NCBI GenBank assembly: GCA_963834725.1
Contig: CAWICN010000001.1
Coordinates: forward strand, 5,332,001-5,396,000
Length of the DNA stretch: 64,000 nucleotides
Direction: 5' to 3'
From: PALSA-693 sp963834725
Lineage (GTDB): Bacteria; Actinomycetota; Acidimicrobiia; Acidimicrobiales; Palsa-688
The translations under genes were made by a program, and so were the position numbers. Under the pieces are notes generated by a model. That model saw only the letters and a list, made by a program, of their open reading frames with translations. It did not search any database and was not told the DNA's origin. Shown in pieces: positions 1 to 8,745 of this stretch. How positions within the stretch are numbered: position 1 is the stretch's first letter; each line of letters begins with the position of its first letter.

Positions 1-684
1 GAAACTAAGCTGGCTGATGCCACCTTTCCGCACCTGGCCTTCTCGGCGCTCGGCTATGAGAGCGTGCATCACGGTGATGGTCGCTGGAATGGCGTGGCCA
101 TCCTGTCCCGGGTGGGGATCGACGATGTGGTGATCGGCTTTGCGGGTCCGGGCGATCGGGACTCGGAGACCCGGATCATCAGCGCTCGCTGTGCAGGCGC
201 CCTGATGACCAGCGTCTATGTTCCTAACGGTCGCAGCCTCGACTCCGACCAGTATCTGTACAAGCTGAAGTGGCTGGAAAGGCTTCGCCAGCACCTCGAT
301 GCCCTGACTGATCGGCGCGACCGCGTCGCCGTCTGCGGCGACTTCAACATTGCGCCCGACGACCTCGACGTATGGGACCCCGGGGCCTTCGTGGGCGCGA
401 CGCACGTGAGCGACCCTGAGCGCGCTGCCCTGCGTGATCTCGAGGATTGGGGGCTCGTTGACGCCTTCCGGGCGCGCTATCCGGAGGACCGGCTCTTCAG
501 CTACTGGGACTATCGAGCGGGTGACTTTCACGAGCATCGGGGGATGCGCATCGACCTGGTGCTCATGTCCCGTCCATTGGCTGACCATCTGACCTGGGCT
601 CTGGTGGATCGCAACGCCCGCAAGGGCAAATTGCCCTCCGACCACGCTCCCGTCCTGGTGGACGTGGACGCGCCCGCTTCCTGA
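1..684 (+). CDS. xth: Exodeoxyribonuclease III (5'-truncated by window edge)
   Basis: Endonuclease/exonuclease/phosphatase-family AP endonuclease and 3'-5' exonuclease of base excision repair. The reading frame is open from base 1, so the true start lies outside the window and roughly 30-40 N-terminal residues are missing. Visible family motifs in order are GDGRWNGVAILS, CGDFNIAPDDLDVWDP (metal and catalytic Asp/Asn), MRIDLVLMS and the C-terminal SDHAPVLVDVD, which holds the catalytic Asp-His pair. The 227 visible residues fit a family length of about 260. The 200 bases that follow show no gene. The assignment is secure. Confidence 0.95.
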   Translation, partial: ETKLADATFPHLAFSALGYESVHHGDGRWNGVAILSRVGIDDVVIGFAGPGDRDSETRIISARCAGALMTSVYVPNGRSLDSDQYLYKLKWLERLRQHLDALTDRRDRVAVCGDFNIAPDDLDVWDPGAFVGATHVSDPERAALRDLEDWGLVDAFRARYPEDRLFSYWDYRAGDFHEHRGMRIDLVLMSRPLADHLTWALVDRNARKGKLPSDHAPVLVDVDAPAS

Positions 685-880
685 GCCGGCGGCTATTGCG
701 GCCGCATCACACGCGGAACCGGTCCTGAGGTGTCCGACCCGGCGCGGCGCGAATCACCGAGAGCGCCTGACCCGAACGCTCTGCGGTCGGCGGCCACTCA
801 CGGAATCGGTCTCGGATCGCCGCATCAGGAAAGCGGTCGGGGACCAGCGCCGCTCGGGGAATCGGTTTGGACCGTGGTGA

Positions 881-1306
881 TCAGGACCGGGCGCCGACTG
901 GCGACGGGTGAGGGAGCCCGAGCGAGGAAACCGACAGCAGCTCGTCCAGGGCCAAATCCCACGGCAGCGGCAATGCCGCCGAACCCGAGCCGACCAGGGG
1001 GCGGGGCCGGCGGGGGAACGAGGCGCCCGAACTGCCGCCCCGGCCTCGATACATGATCAAACCGGTGACGGGATCAGGGACCGCGTCGAGGGCGGCACGC
1101 ACCAGCGGAAGGTCGGTGAAGGACTCCCATGCGGCTTCGTCGTCGAAAGATACTTCGAACACAACGCCCCAGCTGTGGTGGTGCCATTCCCAGTCGGTTG
1201 CCCCATGCGTGAGGGCGGTCTCCATCAATGAGTCGCGGTAAGCCTCTCCCCACGCCGACGCCGGGGTGGCCCCGTCAAAAACCTCGATCGAGTACCACGC
1301 CGTCAC
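881..1306 (-). CDS. Conserved actinobacterial hypothetical protein
   Basis: This 141-residue protein has no function I can name. Residues 1-95 look like a compact fold: it begins MTAWYSIEVFDG, has an aromatic and His-rich stretch (ATDWEWHHHSWGVVFEVSF) and then VRAALDAVPDPVTGLIMYRGRGG. The tail from about residue 95 is Pro/Arg/Ser-rich and probably disordered. I recall related uncharacterised proteins of similar layout in actinobacteria, but this is memory rather than a search. It lies upstream of the UvrD2 gene on the opposite side from xth, with no obvious operon partner. Confidence 0.7.
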   Translation of the reverse strand: MTAWYSIEVFDGATPASAWGEAYRDSLMETALTHGATDWEWHHHSWGVVFEVSFDDEAAWESFTDLPLVRAALDAVPDPVTGLIMYRGRGGSSGASFPRRPRPLVGSGSAALPLPWDLALDELLSVSSLGLPHPSPVGARS

Positions 1307-1424
1307 GACCGACCAGGATAGCCCGAATTGGGCCGGGCGCGACAGGTTGGAGAAGGAGAAATCTGCCGTCCGGCCCCGCCGTCGCGAACCGCGCCGAGGC
1401 CCATCTCAGCCGTGGGCGGACAGC

Positions 1425-3608
1425 TCAGCCGGCTGCAAGCCGGTCGGAGAGCAGCGAGAGCAGGGTCGGACCGTAGCGCCCGGCCTTGACGGGACCGAGG
1501 CCTGGAACCGTCAGAAGCTCCTCCGTGGTCCGGGGTCGCCGCGACGCCAGCGCCGCCAGGGTGGCGTCGTGCAGCACGACGTAGGCCGGAATACCTGCGG
1601 CTCGAGCCACCCCTGCCCGCCAGCCTCGCAGGGCGCTCACCAGTTCGGGGTCTGGCTCTGGCCACCCCGCCGGCAGCTGAACGCCCGCCGGGTACGCCGC
1701 GCCGCGATCACCCAGCTGCTGCCGCTGATCGTGCAGCCGCCGGCGCCACGCTGGCAGCGGGGGCGTCGCCACCATGTCGCCGTGCACCGGGTCGCCGTGC
1801 ACCGGGTCGGCATCGACCGGGTCGCCATCCACCGGGTCGCCATCCACCGGGTCGCCATCGACGGGGTCGCCATCGACGGGGTCGCCATCGACGGGGTCGT
1901 TCGACGCGGCCCGGATCAACTCGAGCCATGGAGAGGCCTGGCGCGGAGCCGATCCGGTCCCGAAGGTGCGCTGGCGGGCCCACGAGCAATGCAGCGCAGT
2001 GCCGGCGCGAGTAAGCGCCACGTACAGGAGCCGACGCTCCTCCGCTTTTGCCTCTTCTGAGATGGCCCTTCCGATCGGGACCAGACCTCGCTCGAGGCCC
2101 GCCACCCACACTTCCTCCCACTCGAGCCCCTTGGCCCGGTGGAAGCTGCACAGGGTGACGGCGTCGGCGGGTTTGGGACCGCGTGGATCATCGGCCAGCG
2201 CGCTCGGCAACCAGGCCACCCAGCTGGCCGCCACCCCCTCCGGCACCTGGTGCTGGAACAGACGGGCCAGGTCGATGAGAACGGCCAGGAGGGTCCGCCG
2301 TTCGTCGGCCTTTTCGCCGTCGACACTGGGACCGGTCTCGTCGGCTTGCTCCGCGAGATCGGCCACCACCGCTTGCATCGCCGCCCGCGGTCTGCGGCGG
2401 ATCCCGTCGAGGATGCCGCTCACCACTGGGTCGCTGAGCAGCGCCCCCTGCGCCGGCGACCAGAACGGCACCCGGGCGGCGCGGAGCGCCTCCTGGATGA
2501 TGATCAGCTGGGCATTGGTGCGGGTCAGCACGGCGAGCGACGTCCAGCGCCGGCCCTGAGCATTGGCGGCCCGGAGACCGGCCGCGATGGCGTGTGCTTC
2601 CGCCGTGTCGGTCGGGTAGGCCCGCACCATCGCCGGTGGGCCATCGCCGGCGGCTGAGCGTAGACGGGTGCCGTCTGCGCCGAGCACCGCCGCCGCGGCC
2701 GTCACGATCTGTGGGGTGCACCGATGATTGTCGTCCAGATACAGCACTCGAGTTGATGGCCAGAGGGCCGGGAGCTGAGCCAGGAAGCCGGCATCCGCTC
2801 CGTTCCAGCCATAGACAGCCTGATGTGGGTCGCCCACCACACACAGGTCGGTCGAGGGGCCCAGCCACGCTGTGAGCAGACGGTGCTGCAGGGGGTTGAG
2901 GTCCTGGAGCTCATCCACGAAGAGGTGGCGCCAACGCCACCGCTGCACGGACGCGAACCCCGGATCAGCTTCCATGGCGTCCGCGCAACGCGCCAGCAGA
3001 TCGTCGAAGTCGACCAGACCGCGACGAATCTTCTCGTCCTGGTAGCGGGCGTAGAGGCTGCCGATAGCGGCGGCCGGCACCGACGCCGGCAGAGGGCGCC
3101 CGGCCGCCCGGATACCGGCCTCAAACCCTGCCGGCGGGATCAGGCGGGCCTGAGCCCACTCGATGTGCCCGGCAAGGTCCGCAACCGGCACACCCGCCAG
3201 GGTTGGTCGGCTTGATGCCAGCGGAGCCAGGAGACGGGCTTTGCGCTCGAGCAGAGCCGGCGGCTGCTGGCCGCGGTCAGCCCACCAGCGATGCAGTTGC
3301 GCCGACGCCAGCGCGTGGAACGTCCCCGCGCTGACCTGCTCGCGCAGACCGAGCTGGCGAAGCCGATCTTGGAGTTCGCCGGCGGCCTTGCGCGTGAAGG
3401 TCACCGCCAGCGTGTGTCTCGGCTCGGCCGTGCCGGTGCGCACCCGGTAGGCGATCCGTCGCGTCAGCACCCGGGTCTTCCCGGCGCCTGCGGACGCCAG
3501 CACGCACAGCGGCGCCGCGTCGGAGGTCACCGCCGCTCGCTGGGCAGGGGTGAGCCCGACCAACAAATGTTCGACCAGATGTTCGTCCTGAGCGGCTTTT
3601 TCGTGCAC
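1425..3608 (-). CDS. uvrD2: ATP-dependent DNA helicase UvrD2 (SF1, HRDC tail)
   Basis: Superfamily 1A 3'-5' DNA helicase for DNA repair. From the chosen GTG (MHEKAAQDEHL...) it has 727 residues. The motifs run in order: Q-motif LTPAQRAAV, Walker A ASAGAGKT at residues 38-45, Walker B VDELQDLN, motif III GDPHQAVYGWNG, motif IV DDNHRCTPQIV, motif V FHRAKGLEWEEVWVAG and motif VI LLYVALTRAG. The C-terminus is an HRDC domain (PELVSALRGWRAGVA...LLTVPGLGPVKAGRYG), the layout of actinobacterial UvrD2. Between helicase and HRDC is a low-complexity linker of eight DPV(D/H)(G/A) units. An upstream in-frame start adds about 78 unlikely residues crossing an inverted repeat, so I rejected it. Confidence 0.93.
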   Translation of the reverse strand: MHEKAAQDEHLVEHLLVGLTPAQRAAVTSDAAPLCVLASAGAGKTRVLTRRIAYRVRTGTAEPRHTLAVTFTRKAAGELQDRLRQLGLREQVSAGTFHALASAQLHRWWADRGQQPPALLERKARLLAPLASSRPTLAGVPVADLAGHIEWAQARLIPPAGFEAGIRAAGRPLPASVPAAAIGSLYARYQDEKIRRGLVDFDDLLARCADAMEADPGFASVQRWRWRHLFVDELQDLNPLQHRLLTAWLGPSTDLCVVGDPHQAVYGWNGADAGFLAQLPALWPSTRVLYLDDNHRCTPQIVTAAAAVLGADGTRLRSAAGDGPPAMVRAYPTDTAEAHAIAAGLRAANAQGRRWTSLAVLTRTNAQLIIIQEALRAARVPFWSPAQGALLSDPVVSGILDGIRRRPRAAMQAVVADLAEQADETGPSVDGEKADERRTLLAVLIDLARLFQHQVPEGVAASWVAWLPSALADDPRGPKPADAVTLCSFHRAKGLEWEEVWVAGLERGLVPIGRAISEEAKAEERRLLYVALTRAGTALHCSWARQRTFGTGSAPRQASPWLELIRAASNDPVDGDPVDGDPVDGDPVDGDPVDGDPVDADPVHGDPVHGDMVATPPLPAWRRRLHDQRQQLGDRGAAYPAGVQLPAGWPEPDPELVSALRGWRAGVARAAGIPAYVVLHDATLAALASRRPRTTEELLTVPGLGPVKAGRYGPTLLSLLSDRLAAG
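1776..1895. repeat. 15-bp tandem repeat within uvrD2 linker, 8 units
   Basis: Eight adjacent 15-base units resembling gtcgccatccaccgg, in phase with the reading frame on the minus strand, encode consecutive DPV(D/H)(G/A) pentapeptides. Units differ at only a few bases, mainly Asp/His changes, which points to recent expansion by slippage. It falls between helicase core and HRDC domain, where length change should be tolerated. Confidence 0.95.
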
Positions 3609-3666
3609 AAGAGGGACGTTACGAACGGGGTGTGACGGGCTGGTGGATGCCCACCCCGGAACGAGT

Positions 3667-3735
3667 AAGGCTCCGGTTGCGCGCCTGGCGGATGATCCCC
3701 CCGAACCATCCTGCCGGCGCTGCAACCGGAGCCTT
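3667..3735. promoter_or_regulatory. Long inverted repeat between divergent uvrD2 and PH-domain genes
   Basis: A perfect 14-base inverted repeat (aaggctccggttgc at 3667-3680, its complement at 3722-3735) continues inward by five more pairs after a one-base bulge, giving a stem of about 19 pairs around a loop near 31 bases. It lies in the roughly 225-bp gap between divergent genes. It has no U-tract, so an ordinary terminator is unlikely. A cis-regulatory RNA structure or small palindromic repeat element are both possible. Confidence 0.6.
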
Positions 3736-3835
3736 TCGAGGCCAGGAGTGTGCCCCCTGCACGCCCCCGCGTCAAGCCAGGCCCCGCAGTTAGCTCCGAA
3801 CCCGGATCGCTCCGACCGTCGCCTACCGTTGCGCT

Positions 3836-4453
3836 GTGCCATTTTCGGGCCCGCTGCTCCACGACGGGGAGGAGGTGATCCTCGACGTGCGGCCCCACTG
3901 GTGGTTCCTGGCCGGGCCGGTCGTGGTGCTCGCCGCGGTGATCGTCGCCGCCGTGATCGTGGCGATCAACTCGCTGCCATCTCCGGTGGACTGGATCACG
4001 ATCGCCGCCCTGGCGCTGGCTGTCGTCTGGCTGGTCGGGCGGTACGCCCGGTGGGCCTCCACGTCACTGGTGGTGACGACCAGCCGGTTGATTCGGCGGA
4101 CCGGGGTGCTGTCACGAAGCGGCCGGGAGATTCCGCTCGTCGCTCTCGCCGACATCAGCTACCACCAGCGGCTTTTTCAGCGGCTGATCGGCGCCGGCGA
4201 TCTCCTCCTCGAATCGGCTGGCCGACAGGGTCAGGAGGCGTTCCCGGATCTACCCGGGCCGGCCCGGATCCAGCTCGCCATCGCCACTGAGGTCGACCGG
4301 GTCCGGGGCCAGGCCAACCCGGTCGTGTCAGCCGGTCCGGTCCGGTGGTCGATACCCGCCCAGATCGAGGAGCTCGACGGGTTGCGCCGGCGCGGCCTGA
4401 TCAGCGACGCAGAGTTCCAGGCCAAGAAGACCGAGCTGCTCAACCGGTTATGA
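3836..4453 (+). CDS. Membrane PH-domain (bPH2) protein with SHOCT tail
   Basis: A 205-residue membrane protein of unknown specific function. Residues about 22-45 (WFLAGPVVVLAAVIVAAVIV) and 52-70 form two membrane segments. They are followed by a YdbS/YdbT-like bacterial PH domain (SLVVTTSRLIRRTGVLSR...IPLVALADIS). The end, IEELDGLRRRGLISDAEF..KK.ELL, is a textbook SHOCT motif, a short module often at protein ends. The GTG start leaves no longer sensible alternative. It is divergent from uvrD2 and ends one base before the next gene. Confidence 0.85.
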   Translation: MPFSGPLLHDGEEVILDVRPHWWFLAGPVVVLAAVIVAAVIVAINSLPSPVDWITIAALALAVVWLVGRYARWASTSLVVTTSRLIRRTGVLSRSGREIPLVALADISYHQRLFQRLIGAGDLLLESAGRQGQEAFPDLPGPARIQLAIATEVDRVRGQANPVVSAGPVRWSIPAQIEELDGLRRRGLISDAEFQAKKTELLNRL

Positions 4454-4454
4454 A

Positions 4455-5240
4455 ATGGCGCCTATGACTGTTCAATCGCCCGGACAAGGCGCCCATTCTG
4501 CGGCCCGGGTGATCAGCCTCGTCCCGTCCGTCACCGAGACCTTGCTGGCCTGGGGAGTGACGCCCTTGGCGGTCACACGCTTCTGCGAAGCTCCTGGTGT
4601 GACCACGGTTGGAGGAACGAAGAACCCCGATGTCGCCGCCATCGTGGCCCGCGCACCAGATCTGGTGGTGATGGACAAAGAGGAGAACCGGGCCGAGGAC
4701 GCCGACCGCCTGCAGGCGAGCGGGATCGCGGTGCATGTGACCCAGGTGCGGGCTGTCGAGGACGTGGCCCCCACCCTGGCTCGCCTCGCAGAGGCCCTCG
4801 ACCTGCTCGGAGGCTCCCCACCCGCCCCCCCGAAGGGGGGTACTGGCCAGACTCCCGACCCGCCGCCAACTGCCTTCGACCCGTCATCGGCAGGGAGCCG
4901 ACCGGGTGCCTGGGTGCCGATCTGGCGGCGGCCGTGGATGACCATCAACGGCGCCACCTACGGGTCTTCCATCCTGGCCGCGGCGGGAATCGTCAACGTC
5001 TACGAGGACGCCCCCGAGGCCTACCCCACCATCACCCTGGAAGAGGCCGCTGCTCTCCACCCCGACCTTGTGCTGGCCCCATCCGAGCCGTATCCGTTCG
5101 GGCCGCGCCACCGATCCCAGCTCGAAGCGGTAGCACCGGTGGTCTTCGTCGACGGGCAGGACCTGTTCTGGTGGGGTAGCCGGACCCCGGTCGCTATCGG
5201 CAGGCTGCGGCAGTTGGCGAGGGGGTTGGCCAGCCGGTAA
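4455..5240 (+). CDS. Helical-backbone metal-receptor family protein (BtuF-like)
   Basis: This resembles substrate-binding proteins of cobalamin/siderophore ABC importers: VISLVPSVTETLLAWGV near the N-terminus, then TKNPDVAAIVARAPDLVVMDKEENR, a ligand-loop region TYGSSILAAAGIVNV and the C-terminal lobe LHPDLVLAPSEPYPFG. The 261-residue protein has no signal peptide or lipobox, and no permease or ATPase gene is adjacent, so a cytoplasmic or orphan role is possible. A Pro-rich insert lies around residues 118-150. ATG at 4455 or 4464 could be the start. The preceding gene's stop is immediately upstream, suggesting co-transcription. Confidence 0.8.
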   Translation: MAPMTVQSPGQGAHSAARVISLVPSVTETLLAWGVTPLAVTRFCEAPGVTTVGGTKNPDVAAIVARAPDLVVMDKEENRAEDADRLQASGIAVHVTQVRAVEDVAPTLARLAEALDLLGGSPPAPPKGGTGQTPDPPPTAFDPSSAGSRPGAWVPIWRRPWMTINGATYGSSILAAAGIVNVYEDAPEAYPTITLEEAAALHPDLVLAPSEPYPFGPRHRSQLEAVAPVVFVDGQDLFWWGSRTPVAIGRLRQLARGLASR

Positions 5241-5313
5241 AGATCGATATCAGGAGCGCCGCTTCCAAGCACGGCCGCCACAGAACACGAACAGAACACG
5301 AAGGGAGAGATCG

Positions 5314-6486
5314 TTGACTGGTCCGCTGCAGGGGTTCAAGATCATCGAGTTGGCCGGGATTGGACCCGGTCCTTTCGCCGGCATGATGCTGGCCGACATG
5401 GGGGCTGAAATCCTGCGCGTCGACCGGGCCGAGTCCGTCCGGGAGGCCGGGTCAGGGCGGGACAACGGGTCGGGGCCTGTGTACGACATTCTCGGACGGG
5501 GCCGTCGGTCGGTCGGGGTCGACCTCAAGCGGCCCGAAGGTCGCGACGCATTGCTGCGCCTGGTCGAACAGGCGGACGCGCTGATCGAGGGGTTCCGCCC
5601 GGGCGTGGCCGAACGGCTCGGTGTCGGACCCGACGACTGCCTGGCCCGCAACCCCCGGCTCGTGTACGGCCGCATGACCGGTTGGGGCCAGGAAGGGCCG
5701 TACTCCGGCATGGCCGGCCACGACATCAACTACATCGCCCTTAGTGGCACCCTCTCGCTGATCGGCCGGGCCAACCAGGCGCCGGTCCCGCCGCTCAACC
5801 TGATCGGCGACTTCGGCGGGGGTGGCATGCTGCTCGCCTACGGGGTCGTCTGCGGGCTCCTGGAGGCCAGCCGGTCGGGAGCGGGGCAGGTCATTGACGC
5901 CGCCATGGTCGACGGGGCGGCCCTACTGGCCGCCATGGTGTACGGCATGCAAGCGAGCGGCACCTGGGGGAAGCGGGGTACCAACCTCCTCGACACCGGT
6001 TCCTGGTACTACGACGTCTACGAGACGGCCGACGGTGAATACATCTCGTTCGGCTCGCTGGAGCCCCAATTCTTCCGGGAGATGCTGCGAATCACGGGGC
6101 TGGCCGAGGACGCGGACGGCGGGGGGCCGGTGCCGGATCCGACCGATCGCAGCACCTGGCCGGCCATGAAGCAGCGTATTGCCGCCGTGGTGAAGACGCG
6201 CACCCGGACCGAGTGGTGCGAGCTGCTCGAAGGCAGCGACGCCTGCTTCGCGCCGGTCCTCACCCCCGAGGAAGCGGCTGCGCACCCGCACAACCGTCAG
6301 CGGGCGACGTTCACCGAGGTGGGGGGAATCGTGCAGCCCGCGCCGGCGCCGCGGTTCAGCCGCACCCGCCCGGAGATCTCCGGGCCGGCGGTGCGGCCTG
6401 GTCAAAACACCGACGAGGCGTTGGAGCGCTGGGGGTTCAGTGCCGACGAGGTCGCAAAGCTGCGGGCGGCCGGAGGGGTGCGCTGA
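5314..6486 (+). CDS. CoA-transferase family III, alpha-methylacyl-CoA racemase type
   Basis: A 390-residue family III CoA-transferase/racemase. It opens with GFKIIELAGIGPGPFAGMMLADMGAEILRV, typical of the family. Residues matching the known catalytic set of mycobacterial MCR are visible: His in AGHDINYIALSG, Asp in LIGDFGGGGM and Glu in SLEPQFF. Racemase activity on 2-methyl-branched acyl-CoAs is therefore more likely than CoA transfer, though this is inference. The start is TTG preceded by aagggagag at suitable spacing. It probably serves branched-chain fatty acid or sterol side-chain breakdown. Confidence 0.88.
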   Translation: MTGPLQGFKIIELAGIGPGPFAGMMLADMGAEILRVDRAESVREAGSGRDNGSGPVYDILGRGRRSVGVDLKRPEGRDALLRLVEQADALIEGFRPGVAERLGVGPDDCLARNPRLVYGRMTGWGQEGPYSGMAGHDINYIALSGTLSLIGRANQAPVPPLNLIGDFGGGGMLLAYGVVCGLLEASRSGAGQVIDAAMVDGAALLAAMVYGMQASGTWGKRGTNLLDTGSWYYDVYETADGEYISFGSLEPQFFREMLRITGLAEDADGGGPVPDPTDRSTWPAMKQRIAAVVKTRTRTEWCELLEGSDACFAPVLTPEEAAAHPHNRQRATFTEVGGIVQPAPAPRFSRTRPEISGPAVRPGQNTDEALERWGFSADEVAKLRAAGGVR

Positions 6487-6495
6487 CCACCCGGG

Positions 6496-6735
6496 CTATT
6501 CCAGGTTGACGACCGGGCAGGTGAGGGTGCGGGTGATCCCTTCGATCATCTGCAACCGGCTGACGATCATCCGCCCCAGCTCGTCCACCGAGTCGGCCTC
6601 GGCGCGCACGATCACGTCATAGGGGCCGGTCACGTCGTCGGACGCGATCACGCCGGGAATGTCGCGGACATGGCCGGCCACATAAGCAGCCTTGCCCACT
6701 TCGGTCTGGATCAGGACGTAGGCGTTCACGGCCAC
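6496..6735 (-). CDS. Lrp/AsnC ligand-binding (RAM) domain protein
   Basis: A 79-residue stand-alone RAM domain with no DNA-binding part: MAVNAYVLIQTEVGKAAYVAGHV then IPGVIASDDVTGPYDVIVRAEADS and a final VNLE. The full-length Lrp/AsnC fold of this domain is a beta-alpha-beta-beta-alpha-beta unit that oligomerises and binds amino acids. Stand-alone copies are common in actinobacteria and presumably act as small-molecule sensors or enzyme partners. It is convergent with the racemase-type gene and codirectional with pckG upstream on the same strand, with about 50 bases between. Confidence 0.88.
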   Translation of the reverse strand: MAVNAYVLIQTEVGKAAYVAGHVRDIPGVIASDDVTGPYDVIVRAEADSVDELGRMIVSRLQMIEGITRTLTCPVVNLE

Positions 6736-6784
6736 CGCCTCTCCTTTCGACGCCGGGACACTAGCGCCGCACTGTAGAGCAGTT

Positions 6785-8587
6785 TTAGCGGAGGCGTTTC
6801 TCGAGACGGGTCAGCTCGTCGACCAGCTCTGGAGGGATGCGATCACCCAGATGCTGGAAATGAGCGGCAATCGACTCCAGCTCCTGGCGCCAGCCGGCGG
6901 TGTCAACCTTGAGCAACTCGCTCATGGCCTCGGGCGCCACGTCGAGTCCGTCGATGGCGATGGCGCCGTCGGCGGGCAGGTAGCCGATCGGCGTCTCCAC
7001 GGCCTCGCCGCGGTCAGCGCAGCGTTCGAACACCCACTCCAGGACCCGGCTGTTCTCGCCATAGCCCGGCCAGAGGAATTTCCCGTCGGATCCCTTGCGG
7101 AACCAGTTCACGTAGAAAAGACGGGGCAGTTTGGTGGGATCGGCGCCGCGCCCGATCTCGAGCCAGTGTCCCATGTAGTCAGCCATGTTGTAGCCACAGA
7201 AGGGCAGCATGGCGAAGGGGTCCCGCCGCAACTTGCCGACGGCCCCGGCTGCGGCCGCGGTGGTCTCCGACGCCATGATGGAACCCAGGAAGACCCCGTG
7301 CTGCCAGTCGAACGCCTCGGTGATGAGCGGAACGACTGTCGAGCGTCGACCGCCGAACAGAATGGCCGAGATCGGCACGCCGGTTGGGTCTTCCCACTCC
7401 GGCGCGATGGCTGGATCCTGGGCCGCCGGGGCGGTGAAGCGGGCGTTGGGATGGGCTGCCGTGGTCTCCGACTCGGGCGTCCAGTCCTGGCCCCTCCAGC
7501 TGGTCAGGTGGGCCGGCCTGGTCTCGGTCATGCCTTCCCACCACACGTCGCCGTCGTCGGTCAGGGCGGTATTGGTGAAGATGCAGTTGCCCGAGAGGGT
7601 CAACATCGCGTTCAGGTTGGTCTGGTTGTTGGTCCCGGGCGCCACCCCGAAGAAGCCGTACTCCGGGTTGATCGCCCACAGCCGGCCGTCCTCGCCGAAC
7701 TTCATCCAGCAGATGTCGTCACCAACCGTCTCCACCTTCCACCCCGGGAGGGTGGGGATGAGCATGGCCAGGTTCGTCTTCCCGCAGGCCGATGGAAACG
7801 CGCCGGTGACGTAGCGGACCTCACCGCCGGGCGACGTCAGCTTCAGGATCAGCATGTGCTCGGCCATCCAGCCGTCGTCGCGCGCCATCACCGAAGCGAT
7901 CCGGAGCGCGAAACATTTCTTGCCGAGGAGGGCGTTGCCTCCGTATCCCGAGCCGTACGACCAGATTTCGCGGGCCTCAGGAAAATGAACGATGTACTTG
8001 TTGTCCGAGTTGCACGGCCACGGCACGTCCGCCTGTCCCGGGTCGAGAGGGGCGCCGACGGAGTGGACGCACGGCACGAAGTCACCGTCGGCGCCGAGGA
8101 CGTCAACGGCGCCCTGACCCATGCGGGTCATGATCCGCATGCTCACCGCCACATAGGCGGAGTCGGTCAACTCGACGCCGATGTGCGCCATCGACGAGTC
8201 CAGCGGACCCATGGAAAATGGGACGACATACAGCGTCCGGCCCCGCATGCACCCGCGGAACAGCTCCTGGAGCGTTCGCCGCATCTGGACCGGGTCGCGC
8301 CAGTTGTTGGTCGGTCCGGCGTCCTCCTCGTGCTCGGAGCAGATGAACGTGCGGTCCTCAACCCGGGCCACGTCGGCAGGGTCGGAACGAGCCCAGTAGC
8401 TGTTAGGTCGCTTGGCGTCGGAGAGTCGTCGGAAGGTTCCGGCCGCCACCAGACCCGCGCAGAGGTCGTCATACTCCTCGGCGCTGCCGTCGCACCACAG
8501 CACCCGATCGGGTTTGGTGAGATCGGCCCACTCGTTCACCCATTTCAGCAGACGAGGGTGTTCGGTCAAGGGCTTGGTGGAGGTCAC
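6785..8587 (-). CDS. pckG: Phosphoenolpyruvate carboxykinase (GTP)
   Basis: Cytosolic gluconeogenic enzyme converting oxaloacetate plus GTP to phosphoenolpyruvate, GDP and CO2. At 600 residues it is full length. The P-loop is PSACGKTNLAML, the Mg/Mn-binding kinase-2 region is GDDICWMKFGEDGRLWAINPEYGFFGVAPGTN (in parts), and SAILFGGRR carries substrate-binding Arg. The active-site cysteine of GTP-type enzymes is the one in the P-loop. Upstream, the divergent thiD gene begins about 160 bases away, leaving room for two promoters. Confidence 0.97.
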   Translation of the reverse strand: MTSTKPLTEHPRLLKWVNEWADLTKPDRVLWCDGSAEEYDDLCAGLVAAGTFRRLSDAKRPNSYWARSDPADVARVEDRTFICSEHEEDAGPTNNWRDPVQMRRTLQELFRGCMRGRTLYVVPFSMGPLDSSMAHIGVELTDSAYVAVSMRIMTRMGQGAVDVLGADGDFVPCVHSVGAPLDPGQADVPWPCNSDNKYIVHFPEAREIWSYGSGYGGNALLGKKCFALRIASVMARDDGWMAEHMLILKLTSPGGEVRYVTGAFPSACGKTNLAMLIPTLPGWKVETVGDDICWMKFGEDGRLWAINPEYGFFGVAPGTNNQTNLNAMLTLSGNCIFTNTALTDDGDVWWEGMTETRPAHLTSWRGQDWTPESETTAAHPNARFTAPAAQDPAIAPEWEDPTGVPISAILFGGRRSTVVPLITEAFDWQHGVFLGSIMASETTAAAAGAVGKLRRDPFAMLPFCGYNMADYMGHWLEIGRGADPTKLPRLFYVNWFRKGSDGKFLWPGYGENSRVLEWVFERCADRGEAVETPIGYLPADGAIAIDGLDVAPEAMSELLKVDTAGWRQELESIAAHFQHLGDRIPPELVDELTRLEKRLR

Positions 8588-8745
8588 GCCTGGACACTTC
8601 TCCTTTTCACTGACTGTCCTTCTGCATACGCTCCCCCGTGTGGAGGACGATAATGGATGGACCTGGTAATGGCGAGTTGGCGGCTATCAGCGCTGGTCAC
8701 CGGACACGAAGGGCCGCCGCAGAGACCGACCCGCTCGCCACGCCA

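Noticed and set aside
1266..2060. Plus-strand frame with VAIHR/VAIDG repeats opposite uvrD2
   Set aside because: Repeats reflect the coding minisatellite of UvrD2 on the other strand; no independent gene evidence.
6851..8653. 600-codon open frame on the plus strand opposite pckG
   Set aside because: Antisense shadow created by high GC; pckG has all family motifs and the plus-strand product resembles no protein I know.
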